Below are positions 1-9,172 of a stretch of DNA of 64,000 nt, piece after piece (position 1 is the stretch's first letter; each line of letters opens with the position of its first letter). This DNA comes from Mangrovimonas sp. ST2L15 (lineage in GTDB: Bacteria > Bacteroidota > Bacteroidia > Flavobacteriales > Flavobacteriaceae): NCBI RefSeq assembly GCF_001280515.1, contig NZ_LBIQ01000031.1, positions 1 through 64,000 of the forward strand, in the 5' to 3' direction. The notes under the pieces are model-generated. The model saw nothing but the letters and a program-made list of their open reading frames with translations. It had not been told where the DNA came from and did not search any database. A program made the position numbers and the translations under genes.

Positions 1-125
1 GCATACAAGATTTTTTTCTTGCCATAAGGCGATTCAAATTCCTGATCATTGCCTACAATATGTTCCCTAAACTTTGAAAAATAAGCTTCAAGCTCCGTTA
101 TTTGTTTAACATCCGAATCCATCAT
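1..125 (-). CDS. Aminotransferase class V-like protein, N-terminus only (runs off the window)
   Basis: Reading the minus strand from an ATG at 125 gives an open frame that is still open at base 1: it begins MMDSDVKQITELEAYF and ends in SPYGKKKILYA. An N-terminus with the pattern FR-x-H-I-x-G followed by SPYGKKKI-x-YA matches my memory of class V (cysteine-desulfurase fold) PLP enzymes of Bacteroidota, where it is followed by DWTASGR. That continuation lies outside the window, so the family call is an inference from about 41 residues. The start could be either of the two adjacent ATGs (125 or 122). It lies 23 bp downstream of the DsbD stop in the same orientation, so it could be co-transcribed with it. 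Confidence 0.55.
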   Translation of the reverse strand, partial: MMDSDVKQITELEAYFSKFREHIVGNDQEFESPYGKKKILY

Positions 126-148
126 TTAAAATCCTTAAAAATTAATGC

Positions 149-2140
149 CTAATTTTGTTTTTCAAAAACCTCTAATCCATTTTGCAGGAAAATCCCATAG
201 TCTTCTTCGCTAGGGGTATATCCCACTGGCTCTGTCAATACTTCATTTTTATTCGGATTGAATAAGACGTAATAAGGTTGAGAATTTGACTTAAAGAATT
301 GGGTTTGAAAATTGGCCCATTTATGACCGTAATTTTTAAGTCGTCTTGTCCCCCCATTGACCCTATTCACCTCTATCTGTTGATCCTCAGGAAGATCCTT
401 TTTATCATCCACGTACAAGGAAATGAGTACGTATTCATTCCTTAAGTAATTGTCTATGTTTTCTAAAGGCCAAATATGCTCTTCCATCTTTCTACAATTC
501 ACACAGGCATATCCAGTAAAATCAATCATGATGGGTTTGTTAACCTGCTTAGCATAGGCAATACCTTCTTTCAAATCCTTGAAGGTTTTTAAATTATTTG
601 TATTTGTACTTGGCAAGATCCAACTGTATCCCACTGGTGGTGCCAAACCGCTTAACAAGGTTAAAGATGTAAACGTATTAGTCTCTTTATTTACCCTAAA
701 TCCCGATGCCAAATAAATGACAAAGCATGTAACCAAAATGCCTCCTGCTATTCTAGGGAATGATATTTTTTTGATAGGTGAATCATGAGGAAATTTAATT
801 TTTCCAAAAAGATACAATGCCAGCCCTACAAAAATAATAATCCAAATGATCAAGAAAGGTTCTAACTTTAAGATCCCCCACCTTTTAACCAAATCGGCAT
901 TTGATAGGAACTTAAATGCCAAAGCCAATTCCAAAAATCCTAATATGACCTTGGTAGTATTAAGCCAACCACCCGATTTAGGTAAAGCATTCATCATATT
1001 AGGGAACATGGCAAACAAGGCAAAAGGTAAACCTAAAGCCAAACCAAAACCGGCCATACCTGTTGTAAGTTGCCACGCCCCACCATCAACTGTCAATGAA
1101 CCAGCCAACAACGAACCTAAAATAGGACCTGTACAAGAAAAAGACACTATGGCAAGGGTTAATGCCATAAAGAAAATTCCAATAATTCCACCAGCATTCT
1201 CTCCCTTGGTTGTTTTATTTGTCCAGCTTGCCGGTAATGTCAATTCATAATATCCAAAAAATGAAAAAGCGAAAAACATGAATATGGCAAAAAACACAAT
1301 ATTCAACCAGACATTGGTGGATATTTCATTTAAAATATCGGGGTTTACCGAATCTAAAAGATGAAACGGAACACTCAATATTAAATAAACCATTAATATA
1401 AAAAAACCATAAAGAAGAGCTTTTGAAACACCTGAGCTCTTATTCTGGTCTCCTTTTTTGGTGAAAAAGCTCACCGTTAAAGGAATCATTGGGAATACAC
1501 AAGGTGTCAAAAGTGCTAGTAATCCCCCTAAAAAGCCTAAACCAAATATACTCCAAAATGATTTTTGTTCAACTGAAGTATTTGTAGTTAACTGAATATC
1601 CTCTGGAACCATCCCATACAATAACTTATTTGTTTGATTATTATCAACAGTATTGTTTTCTAGATTTTGTCCAGCTTGGGTTGTATCTTCAACAAGATTA
1701 AAAACCAATTCAACTTCGGTAGGTGGCAAACATTTACTATCATCGCACACCATAAACTCCACAAATCCTTTAATAGTTTTGAACTCCTTATCTACATGTA
1801 TTTTTTGTTTAAAAACGGTTGATTTTTCAAAATACTTGATTTTCATTTTAAAAACCGGATCGTCCACAATATGGCCTTCTTCTTCGGAAGTGTTTCCTAA
1901 TATTTTAAAGCTCTCCTCTCCATTCTCATAGGTAAACGTTGTCGCAATAGGGCCGTTTTCTGGAACTGTTTGAGAATACAAATGCCATCCCGTCTCAATA
2001 TCTGCAACTGTTATTAAATGATACTCTGTTTCAGAAATTTGTTCAACAGAGGTTTTCCACTTTACTGGATCATGTATTTGCGAAGATGCATGGAATCCAT
2101 AAAAAACTATTAAGATAAGTATCCAGTACTTTTTCATCAC
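149..2140 (-). CDS. dsbD: DsbD-type thiol:disulfide interchange protein
   Basis: This inner-membrane protein passes electrons from cytoplasmic thioredoxin to periplasmic thiol proteins. The 663-residue product has the full three-part layout. A signal peptide (about 1-20) precedes a periplasmic DsbD-alpha domain with the redox pair C132/C137 (VCDDSKC). The central membrane domain (about 195-485) has its two buried cysteines at C214 (LTPCVFPMIP) and C336 (SFSCTGPI). The C-terminal thioredoxin domain has C546-VN-C549. No key cysteine is missing. It starts 24 bp after the M16 peptidase stop on the same strand, at the far end of a locus that also encodes two thioredoxin-fold lipoproteins, which are its plausible electron acceptors. 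It could also be a housekeeping gene that simply adjoins the locus. Either of two consecutive Met codons may be the start. Confidence 0.93.
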   Translation of the reverse strand: MMKKYWILILIVFYGFHASSQIHDPVKWKTSVEQISETEYHLITVADIETGWHLYSQTVPENGPIATTFTYENGEESFKILGNTSEEEGHIVDDPVFKMKIKYFEKSTVFKQKIHVDKEFKTIKGFVEFMVCDDSKCLPPTEVELVFNLVEDTTQAGQNLENNTVDNNQTNKLLYGMVPEDIQLTTNTSVEQKSFWSIFGLGFLGGLLALLTPCVFPMIPLTVSFFTKKGDQNKSSGVSKALLYGFFILMVYLILSVPFHLLDSVNPDILNEISTNVWLNIVFFAIFMFFAFSFFGYYELTLPASWTNKTTKGENAGGIIGIFFMALTLAIVSFSCTGPILGSLLAGSLTVDGGAWQLTTGMAGFGLALGLPFALFAMFPNMMNALPKSGGWLNTTKVILGFLELALAFKFLSNADLVKRWGILKLEPFLIIWIIIFVGLALYLFGKIKFPHDSPIKKISFPRIAGGILVTCFVIYLASGFRVNKETNTFTSLTLLSGLAPPVGYSWILPSTNTNNLKTFKDLKEGIAYAKQVNKPIMIDFTGYACVNCRKMEEHIWPLENIDNYLRNEYVLISLYVDDKKDLPEDQQIEVNRVNGGTRRLKNYGHKWANFQTQFFKSNSQPYYVLFNPNKNEVLTEPVGYTPSEEDYGIFLQNGLEVFEKQN

Positions 2141-2164
2141 TTCAAATTGTTTTTCTTGTTTACA

Positions 2165-5125
2165 TTAATATCCAAATAGTTCTTCCAAGCTTACCATTCG
2201 AAGTTCTCCTATTTTCTTAAGATCTTCAGTAGTAATATGATCTTTTGAACCAACTATGCAATAGGTATAGAACTTATTTGCAACCTTTTGATTATGAAAA
2301 TCTTTAATTTGCTCAAAATCGATCATATCTACAGCTTCATAAATAGATTTTCTTAAATCATAATCAATTCCTTTTTTTAGAGCGTTGTAATATAATCTAA
2401 TAGGCTCACCTTCTGTAATTCTTTGTGTTTGAATGGATTTCTTTATAGCTTCTTTAGCCAATTTAAATGATTCTTTATCCTCAGGTAAATCATTTAAAAG
2501 CTCATTCATGGCAGCCACGGCTTCTAACATTTTGTCTGATTGACTCCCAACATAAGCACTCATTTGAAACATCTGTTCCTTTTTGTATGGAATGATATAG
2601 GATGCATAAGTAGAATAGGCCAATGCCTTAGACTCTCTAATAGTTTGAAAAACGATAGATCCCATTCCCCCACCAAAATATTCATTAAAAATGGATATCA
2701 TAGGCTCTTGAGAAACATCATATTGCTCCACATTTCTTACCCATCTTATTTCACTTTGTACCATGTCATAGTCAACAAACAATACCTTGTTTTCTAACTG
2801 CTTGGTATATTTAAATGTTTTCTTTTGCGGGTAGGAATTAAAAGTTTTAGGTAATGGGTGATTGACTTTCAACTTAGTTTCAAGCTCCTTAACCGTTAAT
2901 GGACCATAGTAGGACACTTCATGTTTAAATTTTAACAGGGAATGTAATAAGTCAACCAATTTTTTTGAAGTAATGTTTTGAATATCCTCATTGGACAACA
3001 CATCGTTGAACGGGTTTTTCTCACCATAAACTGCATAATTGTTCAAACCAGAAAAAATATTTCTCTTATTTGATTTATTATCTTTCCTAATTTTAAAAAT
3101 TCTTGATTTTAATTCTTCTAAAGCATTTTCATTGGCTTCGCAATTGGAGATAACATATTCAAACAATGAGATTAGCTCATCAAAATTCTCATTAAGCCCA
3201 TAAAAATTTACTGTAGTTTCCTCATTACTAACATTAATAGAATAATTACTCGCCAACGCGTATAATTTTTTATTCAATTCTTCTGACGAATATTTATTGG
3301 TAGATAAATATTTAAAATAACTTATTGCTAAAGGCAAATAAGCATTGTGATATTCTCCCATATCGAAACGATATGTCATATTGAATAATTGATTTTCATC
3401 ATTATGCACATATAGCAATTCGGTATTCCCATAGGATACTTTTTGAAGGTCCTTTTTAAAATCAACCCAGCTTGGTTGAATGGGTTCCTCCTTCATTGAT
3501 TTTATATTTTTCACAAAAGCCGACTGTTTACCTGCATTAGTTTCAATAGGAGTAATTGGCGGCTTTTCTACATTCATTATACTCTTATCCGTTCCCTTTC
3601 TTTTATAAACAGCTACATAATTTTCTCCGAAGTATTTATTTGCTACCCTAACAACATCTTCCTTCGTTATTTTTGACAAATTGGTTAATGAGGCCACTTC
3701 CTCATCCCATGCATTTGAATTACTTTTTATATATACGCTAAGTAAAGAACTCAATCTTCCATTATTAAATTTTAATGCTTGTTGCTCCTGAAGTTTGTAA
3801 TTAGATATTATAGCTGCTAGAAGGTCACTACTGAAATCCCCTTTCTTTAACTTCTCAATCTCCCCCATCAAAATATCTTTAACTTCATCTAAAGATTGAC
3901 CTTCCTTTGGGGTTCCTGCAACGGCAAACACTCCATAATCCTTAAGTTGCATATGGAAGTTATAGGCCTCCTGCAAAACCTGTTTTTGCTTGATATTAAT
4001 ATCAAGCAATCCTGCCTTTCCATTACTTAAAACATTTGAGATCAAAGACAATATTCTGGCGTCTTTTGTATTATATTCAGGAGTCCTCCAAGCAATACGT
4101 ATATTTTCCGCTGTTGGACCAAAGACCTCTCTTGTAATTGGTTCACTTATTGGTTTCTCTGGTTTTGGATTATAGCCATCAAATGTTTTAGCCGCCATAT
4201 AGGAAAAATGATTGTCTATTTTTTCTATTAGCAAGTCTGGATTAAAATCGCCTACCATGATGATAGCCATGTTATTTGGCACATAGTAGGTTTGATAATA
4301 GTCTTTAATGGCAGAAATAGATGGGTTTTTTAAGTGTTCTATGGTACCTATCGTCGTTTGTTGCCCATAATTGTGAGTAGGAAAAAGAGCATCACTCATT
4401 TTTTCCATCACTTTTCTACCATCATTGTCTGAGGATCTATTTTTTTCTTCATAAACGGCTTCTAATTCTGTATGAAAAAGTCTTACTACAGGATTCCTAA
4501 AACGTTCTGCCTGTATATCTAAAAACTTATCAATAGCATTTGATGGTATATCTTCTTTATAAACTGTTTCCTCTACCCAAGTATGAGCATTTGTACTTTG
4601 AGAACCAATTTCTGTCATGAGCTTATCATACTCTCCTGCAATTGCATATTTTGACGCCTCATTTGATACTTGGTCTATTTTTGTATAAATTTCTTTCCGC
4701 TTATCTGGATCTGTTGTTTTATTATATACTTCATAAAGTTCTTCAATTTCCTGCAACAAGGGAGCTTCCTTTTCCCAATCTAATGAACCAAACTTATCAG
4801 TCCCTTTAAAAAGGATATGCTCTAAATAATGAGCCAACCCTGTATGTTCTTTCGGATCATTGTTACTTCCTGCTCTAACTGCAATATTCACAGCTATTCG
4901 AGGTTCCTTTTGATTGACACTTAAGATAACTTGCAAACCATTATCCAGGGTATAAAACCTTGCCTGCATGGGGTCATTAGAGACATATTTATACGTATAA
5001 CCATTTGAAGTTTTCTCTTCCCAATGAAAATCATTTTGTTGGGAAAAGCCTTTAAATAAAACCAAAAATAATAGGACCAAAAGGAGTGACTTGTTGTTTT
5101 TAAAATTTATATGTTTCATATTCAT
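2165..5125 (-). CDS. Periplasmic M16 family zinc peptidase (insulinase/pitrilysin type)
   Basis: A 986-residue secreted protease with a signal peptide (hydrophobic stretch about 13-27) and the inverted zinc motif H99-Y-L-E102-H103, with a third glutamate ligand in VYEEKNR near residue 226. The length fits a two-repeat M16 chain in which the second half lacks the HxxEH motif. That half carries the conserved Arg/Tyr element RESKALAYS near residue 830. M16 enzymes enclose and cut peptides and small proteins. The known example linked to TonB import is FusC, which degrades imported ferredoxin. Here it sits between the TlpA lipoproteins and DsbD, consistent with degrading a substrate brought in by the SusCD pair. 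A gap of 248 bp with two inverted repeats separates it from the upstream tlpA gene, so it may have its own expression level. Confidence 0.92.
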   Translation of the reverse strand: MNMKHINFKNNKSLLLVLLFLVLFKGFSQQNDFHWEEKTSNGYTYKYVSNDPMQARFYTLDNGLQVILSVNQKEPRIAVNIAVRAGSNNDPKEHTGLAHYLEHILFKGTDKFGSLDWEKEAPLLQEIEELYEVYNKTTDPDKRKEIYTKIDQVSNEASKYAIAGEYDKLMTEIGSQSTNAHTWVEETVYKEDIPSNAIDKFLDIQAERFRNPVVRLFHTELEAVYEEKNRSSDNDGRKVMEKMSDALFPTHNYGQQTTIGTIEHLKNPSISAIKDYYQTYYVPNNMAIIMVGDFNPDLLIEKIDNHFSYMAAKTFDGYNPKPEKPISEPITREVFGPTAENIRIAWRTPEYNTKDARILSLISNVLSNGKAGLLDINIKQKQVLQEAYNFHMQLKDYGVFAVAGTPKEGQSLDEVKDILMGEIEKLKKGDFSSDLLAAIISNYKLQEQQALKFNNGRLSSLLSVYIKSNSNAWDEEVASLTNLSKITKEDVVRVANKYFGENYVAVYKRKGTDKSIMNVEKPPITPIETNAGKQSAFVKNIKSMKEEPIQPSWVDFKKDLQKVSYGNTELLYVHNDENQLFNMTYRFDMGEYHNAYLPLAISYFKYLSTNKYSSEELNKKLYALASNYSINVSNEETTVNFYGLNENFDELISLFEYVISNCEANENALEELKSRIFKIRKDNKSNKRNIFSGLNNYAVYGEKNPFNDVLSNEDIQNITSKKLVDLLHSLLKFKHEVSYYGPLTVKELETKLKVNHPLPKTFNSYPQKKTFKYTKQLENKVLFVDYDMVQSEIRWVRNVEQYDVSQEPMISIFNEYFGGGMGSIVFQTIRESKALAYSTYASYIIPYKKEQMFQMSAYVGSQSDKMLEAVAAMNELLNDLPEDKESFKLAKEAIKKSIQTQRITEGEPIRLYYNALKKGIDYDLRKSIYEAVDMIDFEQIKDFHNQKVANKFYTYCIVGSKDHITTEDLKKIGELRMVSLEELFGY

Positions 5126-5176
5126 TAAGGTTGTGTTTGCATTTAAGTAGTAAAATTTGATTCATTATTTAAAGAA

Positions 5177-5205
5177 CCGCCCCAAAATGATATGGTCTGA
5201 GGCGG
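5177..5205 (-). terminator. Possible hairpin upstream of the M16 gene
   Basis: Inverted repeat CCGCC/GGCGG (5177-5181 and 5201-5205). Read on the minus strand the second arm is followed by TTCTTTAAAT, a weak terminator-like tail. It lies between the tlpA stop at 5374 and the M16 start at 5125. Confidence 0.3.
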
Positions 5206-5275
5206 CCTTCCTTTAAAAAAAAACTAAAAACTACTTATTTACTTATAATTATTGAAATGGGACTATTTAGGTTTT

Positions 5276-5311
5276 ATAACACCCCCAGCTATAGTAAACT
5301 GAAGGTGTTAT
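5276..5311 (-). terminator. Inverted repeat in the tlpA-M16 gap
   Basis: Perfect 8-bp arms ATAACACC (5276-5283) and GGTGTTAT (5304-5311) with a 20-nt loop, placed 63 bp after the tlpA stop on the minus strand. It has no clear T-run, so it may be an attenuator, an RNA-processing hairpin or an operator rather than a simple terminator. Confidence 0.35.
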
Positions 5312-5373
5312 GGACTAATTCAAATAATTCCCTTTGTTATTGAAAAATTTCTGTGAATAGTTTGTGTAATTAC

Positions 5374-6756
5374 TTAATCTAGGAGTTGCTCTAAAATTTT
5401 CTCTAATTCTGAATTGGAAGGTCTTGGTGCATTTGCCATAATTATATTACTTTCTGGATCCAATAAAATAAACCTTGGAATTCCTTTAATGTAGTAATCT
5501 TGAACAAACTGAGATTTAAAATCATTATCTGCCATTAATTGAACGCCTTCTAAATTTTCATCTTTCACCATTTTTTTCCATTTATCACGATCTTGTTTCC
5601 TGTCTATGGAAATACTAATAAATTCTATGTCTTTATCATGATATTTCTCTTCAACTCTTTTTAAATGTGGTATTTCTGCTTTACATGGTCCACACCATGT
5701 AGCCCAAACGTCTATATAAATGTACTTACCCTTAAAATCTTCTAAAGAGGAAGTTCCTCCCTTAAAATTTTCATAATCTAGGAACTTAGGTGAAGGATTC
5801 CCTTTTGCCACTTTTCTGAGCTCATGATAACTATTGGTAATTTCCTTTTTATGTTCTTCATTACTCGATCCTTTCATAAATTCTTCATAGTAAGCTTCTA
5901 GTTCATTGGTATATGTAATACCATATTGAGCTTTTTTATAGAGTAATAAATCTTTAATGGTTTGATTAGATAAGGTATTATAAGTCTTTAATATTGCTAG
6001 GTCTTCAGCAATACCGGTAGCTTCTGATAGTTTATTGGCTTCTCTCTTACAATAATCATTCAACAAAGAATAATATGCATAAGAAAATAAAAAGTCTTCT
6101 TCTCTATTGTAGTCAAAATTGTCAAGTTCCTTCAAAAATCCTTGGGAAACTTTAAAAGTTGAATCTTTAGCATAATAAGCATGGTTAGCTTCATAGTTAG
6201 AAAGATTACTTAAATAGGTATATTCTATATTTCTTCTTTCCTTTTCTATATACTTTTCTGGTAAATTCTCAGTACCATCAAGTAAAGTCTTAGAAACATT
6301 ACGAACTTCATCTTGCTTTGATTTAAATGTTGATTCGTCTAAAAGGTATTTATTCACATCCTTTCCAATAACTTCCTTTTCTTTCCTCCTTTTTGAAATT
6401 AAGTAACTATTGATTTCTGATCCTACACCTTTAAATTGAATGGTTTCATTAAAATTCTCACTATCATAGTTAATTTCTAAGTCATCCCCTGCTTCTAAAT
6501 ATAAATACAAGAGATTGCTGCCATCATAAACCATCAAGTTCTCGGCCTTAATTCTTAAGGTATCTTTAAATGTTCCTGTACTATCTAAATCAACGGTTTT
6601 TGACAAGGAGTTTATCATACCACTGAACTGTAACTTATTCGTTCTTGAATTTAAAATAGTTCCATTGATAAGAACATAGTCTTTCTTTTCTGTTTCTTGA
6701 GAACAGGAAAGAAAAGCAAGAGGGGCAAAAACTAGCAAATAAAATAACTTCTTCAT
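5374..6756 (-). CDS. TlpA-like thioredoxin-fold lipoprotein with DUF4369-like N-terminus
   Basis: A 460-residue lipoprotein: the signal peptide ends at a lipobox with C18 (AFLSCSQ). The N-terminal part (about 25-110) resembles the DUF4369 beta domain found before TlpA domains in Bacteroidota, followed by a long helical middle. The C-terminal thioredoxin domain (about 320-460) has the active site W354-C-G-P-C358 and a cis-proline in KGIPR near residue 427. Such proteins reduce disulfides in the periplasm. The residues after C18 (SQETEKK) are less acidic than in the neighbouring SusD, so surface display is less certain. It lies 49 bp downstream of a second TlpA gene, and the pair probably takes electrons from DsbD. 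Substrate unknown. Confidence 0.88.
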   Translation of the reverse strand: MKKLFYLLVFAPLAFLSCSQETEKKDYVLINGTILNSRTNKLQFSGMINSLSKTVDLDSTGTFKDTLRIKAENLMVYDGSNLLYLYLEAGDDLEINYDSENFNETIQFKGVGSEINSYLISKRRKEKEVIGKDVNKYLLDESTFKSKQDEVRNVSKTLLDGTENLPEKYIEKERRNIEYTYLSNLSNYEANHAYYAKDSTFKVSQGFLKELDNFDYNREEDFLFSYAYYSLLNDYCKREANKLSEATGIAEDLAILKTYNTLSNQTIKDLLLYKKAQYGITYTNELEAYYEEFMKGSSNEEHKKEITNSYHELRKVAKGNPSPKFLDYENFKGGTSSLEDFKGKYIYIDVWATWCGPCKAEIPHLKRVEEKYHDKDIEFISISIDRKQDRDKWKKMVKDENLEGVQLMADNDFKSQFVQDYYIKGIPRFILLDPESNIIMANAPRPSNSELEKILEQLLD

Positions 6757-6805
6757 TTTAATAATTACTTTTAATTAAAGGATGGAATGTTATAACTAAC
6801 CTTCT

Positions 6806-8017
6806 TTATTTAGTAGAAAAAATATCATCTAACATTTGATACATATCAACCTTTTCTGGATTCTTAGAGCTATAAATAATTTTGCCTTTTGGATCTAAAA
6901 CAATTTTAGTTGGGAAAGAATTGACATTAAAAGGAATTAAAAGATTCGTTTCATTGGTGCTTCTTATGTGGGTCCAATCATAATTTTCTTTTTCAATGAT
7001 ATCCCTCCATTTTTTATCTGTATCTCCTTGATTTACCCCTACAACCGTAAAATTTTTATTGGCATATTTTTGACTATACTCCTTAATTTTTGGAATTTCC
7101 GCCATACAAGGACCACACCACGTCCCCCAGTAATCCAGTAGAACATAGTTACCTTTTAATTCTGACAATTTAAATTCTTTACCATTTAAGGTGTTCAATG
7201 TAGTGAGTTCTGGAGCAGACATTCCGATTCCTGTATTTTCAACTGCTGAAATGCGCTCTTTAGCTTCTTCATAAAAAGGAGTACCGTCCAAAGTTGAGCT
7301 ATCAAAACCATTAAATAGAGCCTTTGCTTCTTCATGTGTAAAGTATCTTCTGTAGTAGGCATCATTAAAGACATAGGATGCAGCAATAGATTTGGGATGC
7401 GACTTAATAAAATCCGTTTTTAGGACAGTTACTTCCTTACTTAACTTATCCCTTCTTTCATATAGGCTTTTTACCTCTTCTTCATTTAAATCACTAGTAG
7501 AAATAGCTACTGAAATAGAATCCATGGTATTCAAAAGAGGGAATATTTGTGAGTTAATCAGCGCTAAATCATTATTAATACCCAATGAATCTGAAGGATA
7601 TGCATCTACCATATAATCTACTATTTTTCCATTATAGGAGATTTTAGCTCCAGGAAAACCAATGAACCATAATCGGCTTAAATGTGCTTTGACCGAAGCT
7701 TGATATTCCTTGTCCCCTACCTTTACCTTATAACTTCTTAGAGCTTCAGGAACACCTATGTAATATAACTTATAACCCTCTATAGAATCCTTGAAAGTAA
7801 ATTTTTGATCTTTTATCCCAAGGGTATCTCTATGATAACCAGACGGATCCTTATCATCTTTTTCATAGTATACCAAATAATCGCTCTCAAGTCCTTCTAT
7901 ACTAGCATTTAATGTGAATGTTTTTGGTATTTCTTTCACTTCTTCACCAGACTTGTTTGACTTACAATTAAGCATAAGAATGGCCGTAAGCAAAAGGAGG
8001 TTTGCTTTAATATTCAT
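6806..8017 (-). CDS. TlpA-like thioredoxin-fold lipoprotein
   Basis: From the ATG at 8017 the product is 403 residues: a signal peptide with C18 in the lipobox (LMLNCKS), a beta-rich N-terminal part, a helical middle (about 150-260) and a C-terminal thioredoxin domain with WCGPC at about 300-304 and a conserved proline in NSFPTK. I prefer 8017 over the upstream ATG at 8041 because the upstream codons add a charged MVSKKHID segment ahead of an already complete signal peptide. It shares its layout with the adjacent tlpA gene but is diverged, so this is an old duplication or two distinct partners. Predicted role: periplasmic disulfide reductase for the substrate of the SusCD system. Confidence 0.87.
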   Translation of the reverse strand: MNIKANLLLLTAILMLNCKSNKSGEEVKEIPKTFTLNASIEGLESDYLVYYEKDDKDPSGYHRDTLGIKDQKFTFKDSIEGYKLYYIGVPEALRSYKVKVGDKEYQASVKAHLSRLWFIGFPGAKISYNGKIVDYMVDAYPSDSLGINNDLALINSQIFPLLNTMDSISVAISTSDLNEEEVKSLYERRDKLSKEVTVLKTDFIKSHPKSIAASYVFNDAYYRRYFTHEEAKALFNGFDSSTLDGTPFYEEAKERISAVENTGIGMSAPELTTLNTLNGKEFKLSELKGNYVLLDYWGTWCGPCMAEIPKIKEYSQKYANKNFTVVGVNQGDTDKKWRDIIEKENYDWTHIRSTNETNLLIPFNVNSFPTKIVLDPKGKIIYSSKNPEKVDMYQMLDDIFSTK

Positions 8018-8122
8018 GTCTATATGTTTTTTGGAAACCAAAACGAAGATTTTTTATCACCTTCGTTTTGGCAAGGATTAATAACTTATAATCTAGATAA
8101 TGATTGTTATTTAAAAAGGACT

Positions 8123-9097
8123 CTAATTGGTATAAATATTTGAAGGCCAATCTTGACCATCTGTTCTGGTAAGGGTAAATGTTCCATATTCATCATAGGA
8201 AACAGTGTAATAATAGGTCCATTCCACTGTAATTGTTGGGCCATCAACATCAATAATATTCCATTGTTGCTGTCTCCAAGTGTCATCTATAATTTCCACT
8301 AAACCAGTATCATAACTGTAACTAAGAGCTCCTGGCCCTCCGTAATAATAATCACAAGATAAATCACTTACGTCATAAACAGTAAAACTACCTGGTTGAA
8401 GTGCCATAGAAATGGTTCCTGTTTGGCCTACCTCTACATCACCCCAAGTAACACCTCCAGCAGAAACCTCAATCCATTCATAATCATAAGTACCTTCCCA
8501 AATAGGAGGAGCAATTTCCACAATTCTAGACCCCATAGAATAGGTACAATTAAAGTCAAAACAATCCTTACGAGTATCCACAACAGCACCATCTTGACCA
8601 GTAATTACCCATTTAAATTCAAATATGTCGCTTACCAAAACGTCCCCGTTATGGTTAGGTGAAAATTCACTACTAAAAAGGTCTGCGAGTTGGTCTTTGG
8701 TTACAGTAATCATAAATGTGCTTTCTGGGTCAACTATTGTTTCAAGTAACTTTCCTTCAGAACCACCCAAATAATTAAATGTTCCATTATTGTTTTCCTC
8801 TGCAAAAGCATAAATTTCAACTTTACTTATATCAGAAACAGGGAATTCACCTATTTCCAATGACACTTCATAATCGATTGAGGTTAAGTACCAATACTCC
8901 TCACCTCCAGTCTCCAATTCAACATAATATTCAAATTGGTTTGTCCCATTTTCATTAGAAGGTGTAAATTTCAAATAAGCATCATCTTTCCATGTGATTT
9001 CATAAGGATCTGGCATTTTCACATCATCATTTTCTTCACAAGATTGAACAATTGGAAGCAATAATAAGCCCAGACATAACAAAATTATTTTTTTCAT
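8123..9097 (-). CDS. Putative surface lipoprotein of a SusCD locus, function unknown
   Basis: I do not recognise a family. The 324-residue product has a lipoprotein signal with C20 (IVQSCEENDD). The acidic run directly after the cysteine fits the Bacteroidota surface lipoprotein export signal. The rest is rich in aromatic residues, glycine and acidic residues, with beta-strand character throughout, and includes the cysteine-containing segments DCFDFNC and SCDYYYGGPG. It lies between susD and the tlpA pair, 75 bp after the susD stop, which is the usual place for an accessory substrate-binding surface lipoprotein. Binding of the imported ligand is an inference from position only. Confidence 0.7.
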   Translation of the reverse strand: MKKIILLCLGLLLLPIVQSCEENDDVKMPDPYEITWKDDAYLKFTPSNENGTNQFEYYVELETGGEEYWYLTSIDYEVSLEIGEFPVSDISKVEIYAFAEENNNGTFNYLGGSEGKLLETIVDPESTFMITVTKDQLADLFSSEFSPNHNGDVLVSDIFEFKWVITGQDGAVVDTRKDCFDFNCTYSMGSRIVEIAPPIWEGTYDYEWIEVSAGGVTWGDVEVGQTGTISMALQPGSFTVYDVSDLSCDYYYGGPGALSYSYDTGLVEIIDDTWRQQQWNIIDVDGPTITVEWTYYYTVSYDEYGTFTLTRTDGQDWPSNIYTN

Positions 9098-9172
9098 TAC
9101 TAATGTTTTTTAATTAAAGTTATAGGTTATATACTTTGGGTGTTCCTTTGAGAACATCCCTCAACTTGTGAT

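Noticed and set aside
846-1250. Antisense open frame inside the DsbD gene, and the many similar frames inside other genes (for example 22290-22799, 13182-13475, 36108-36460)
   Set aside because: They lie wholly inside well-supported genes on the other strand, show no recognisable domains, and have the composition expected of shadow frames.
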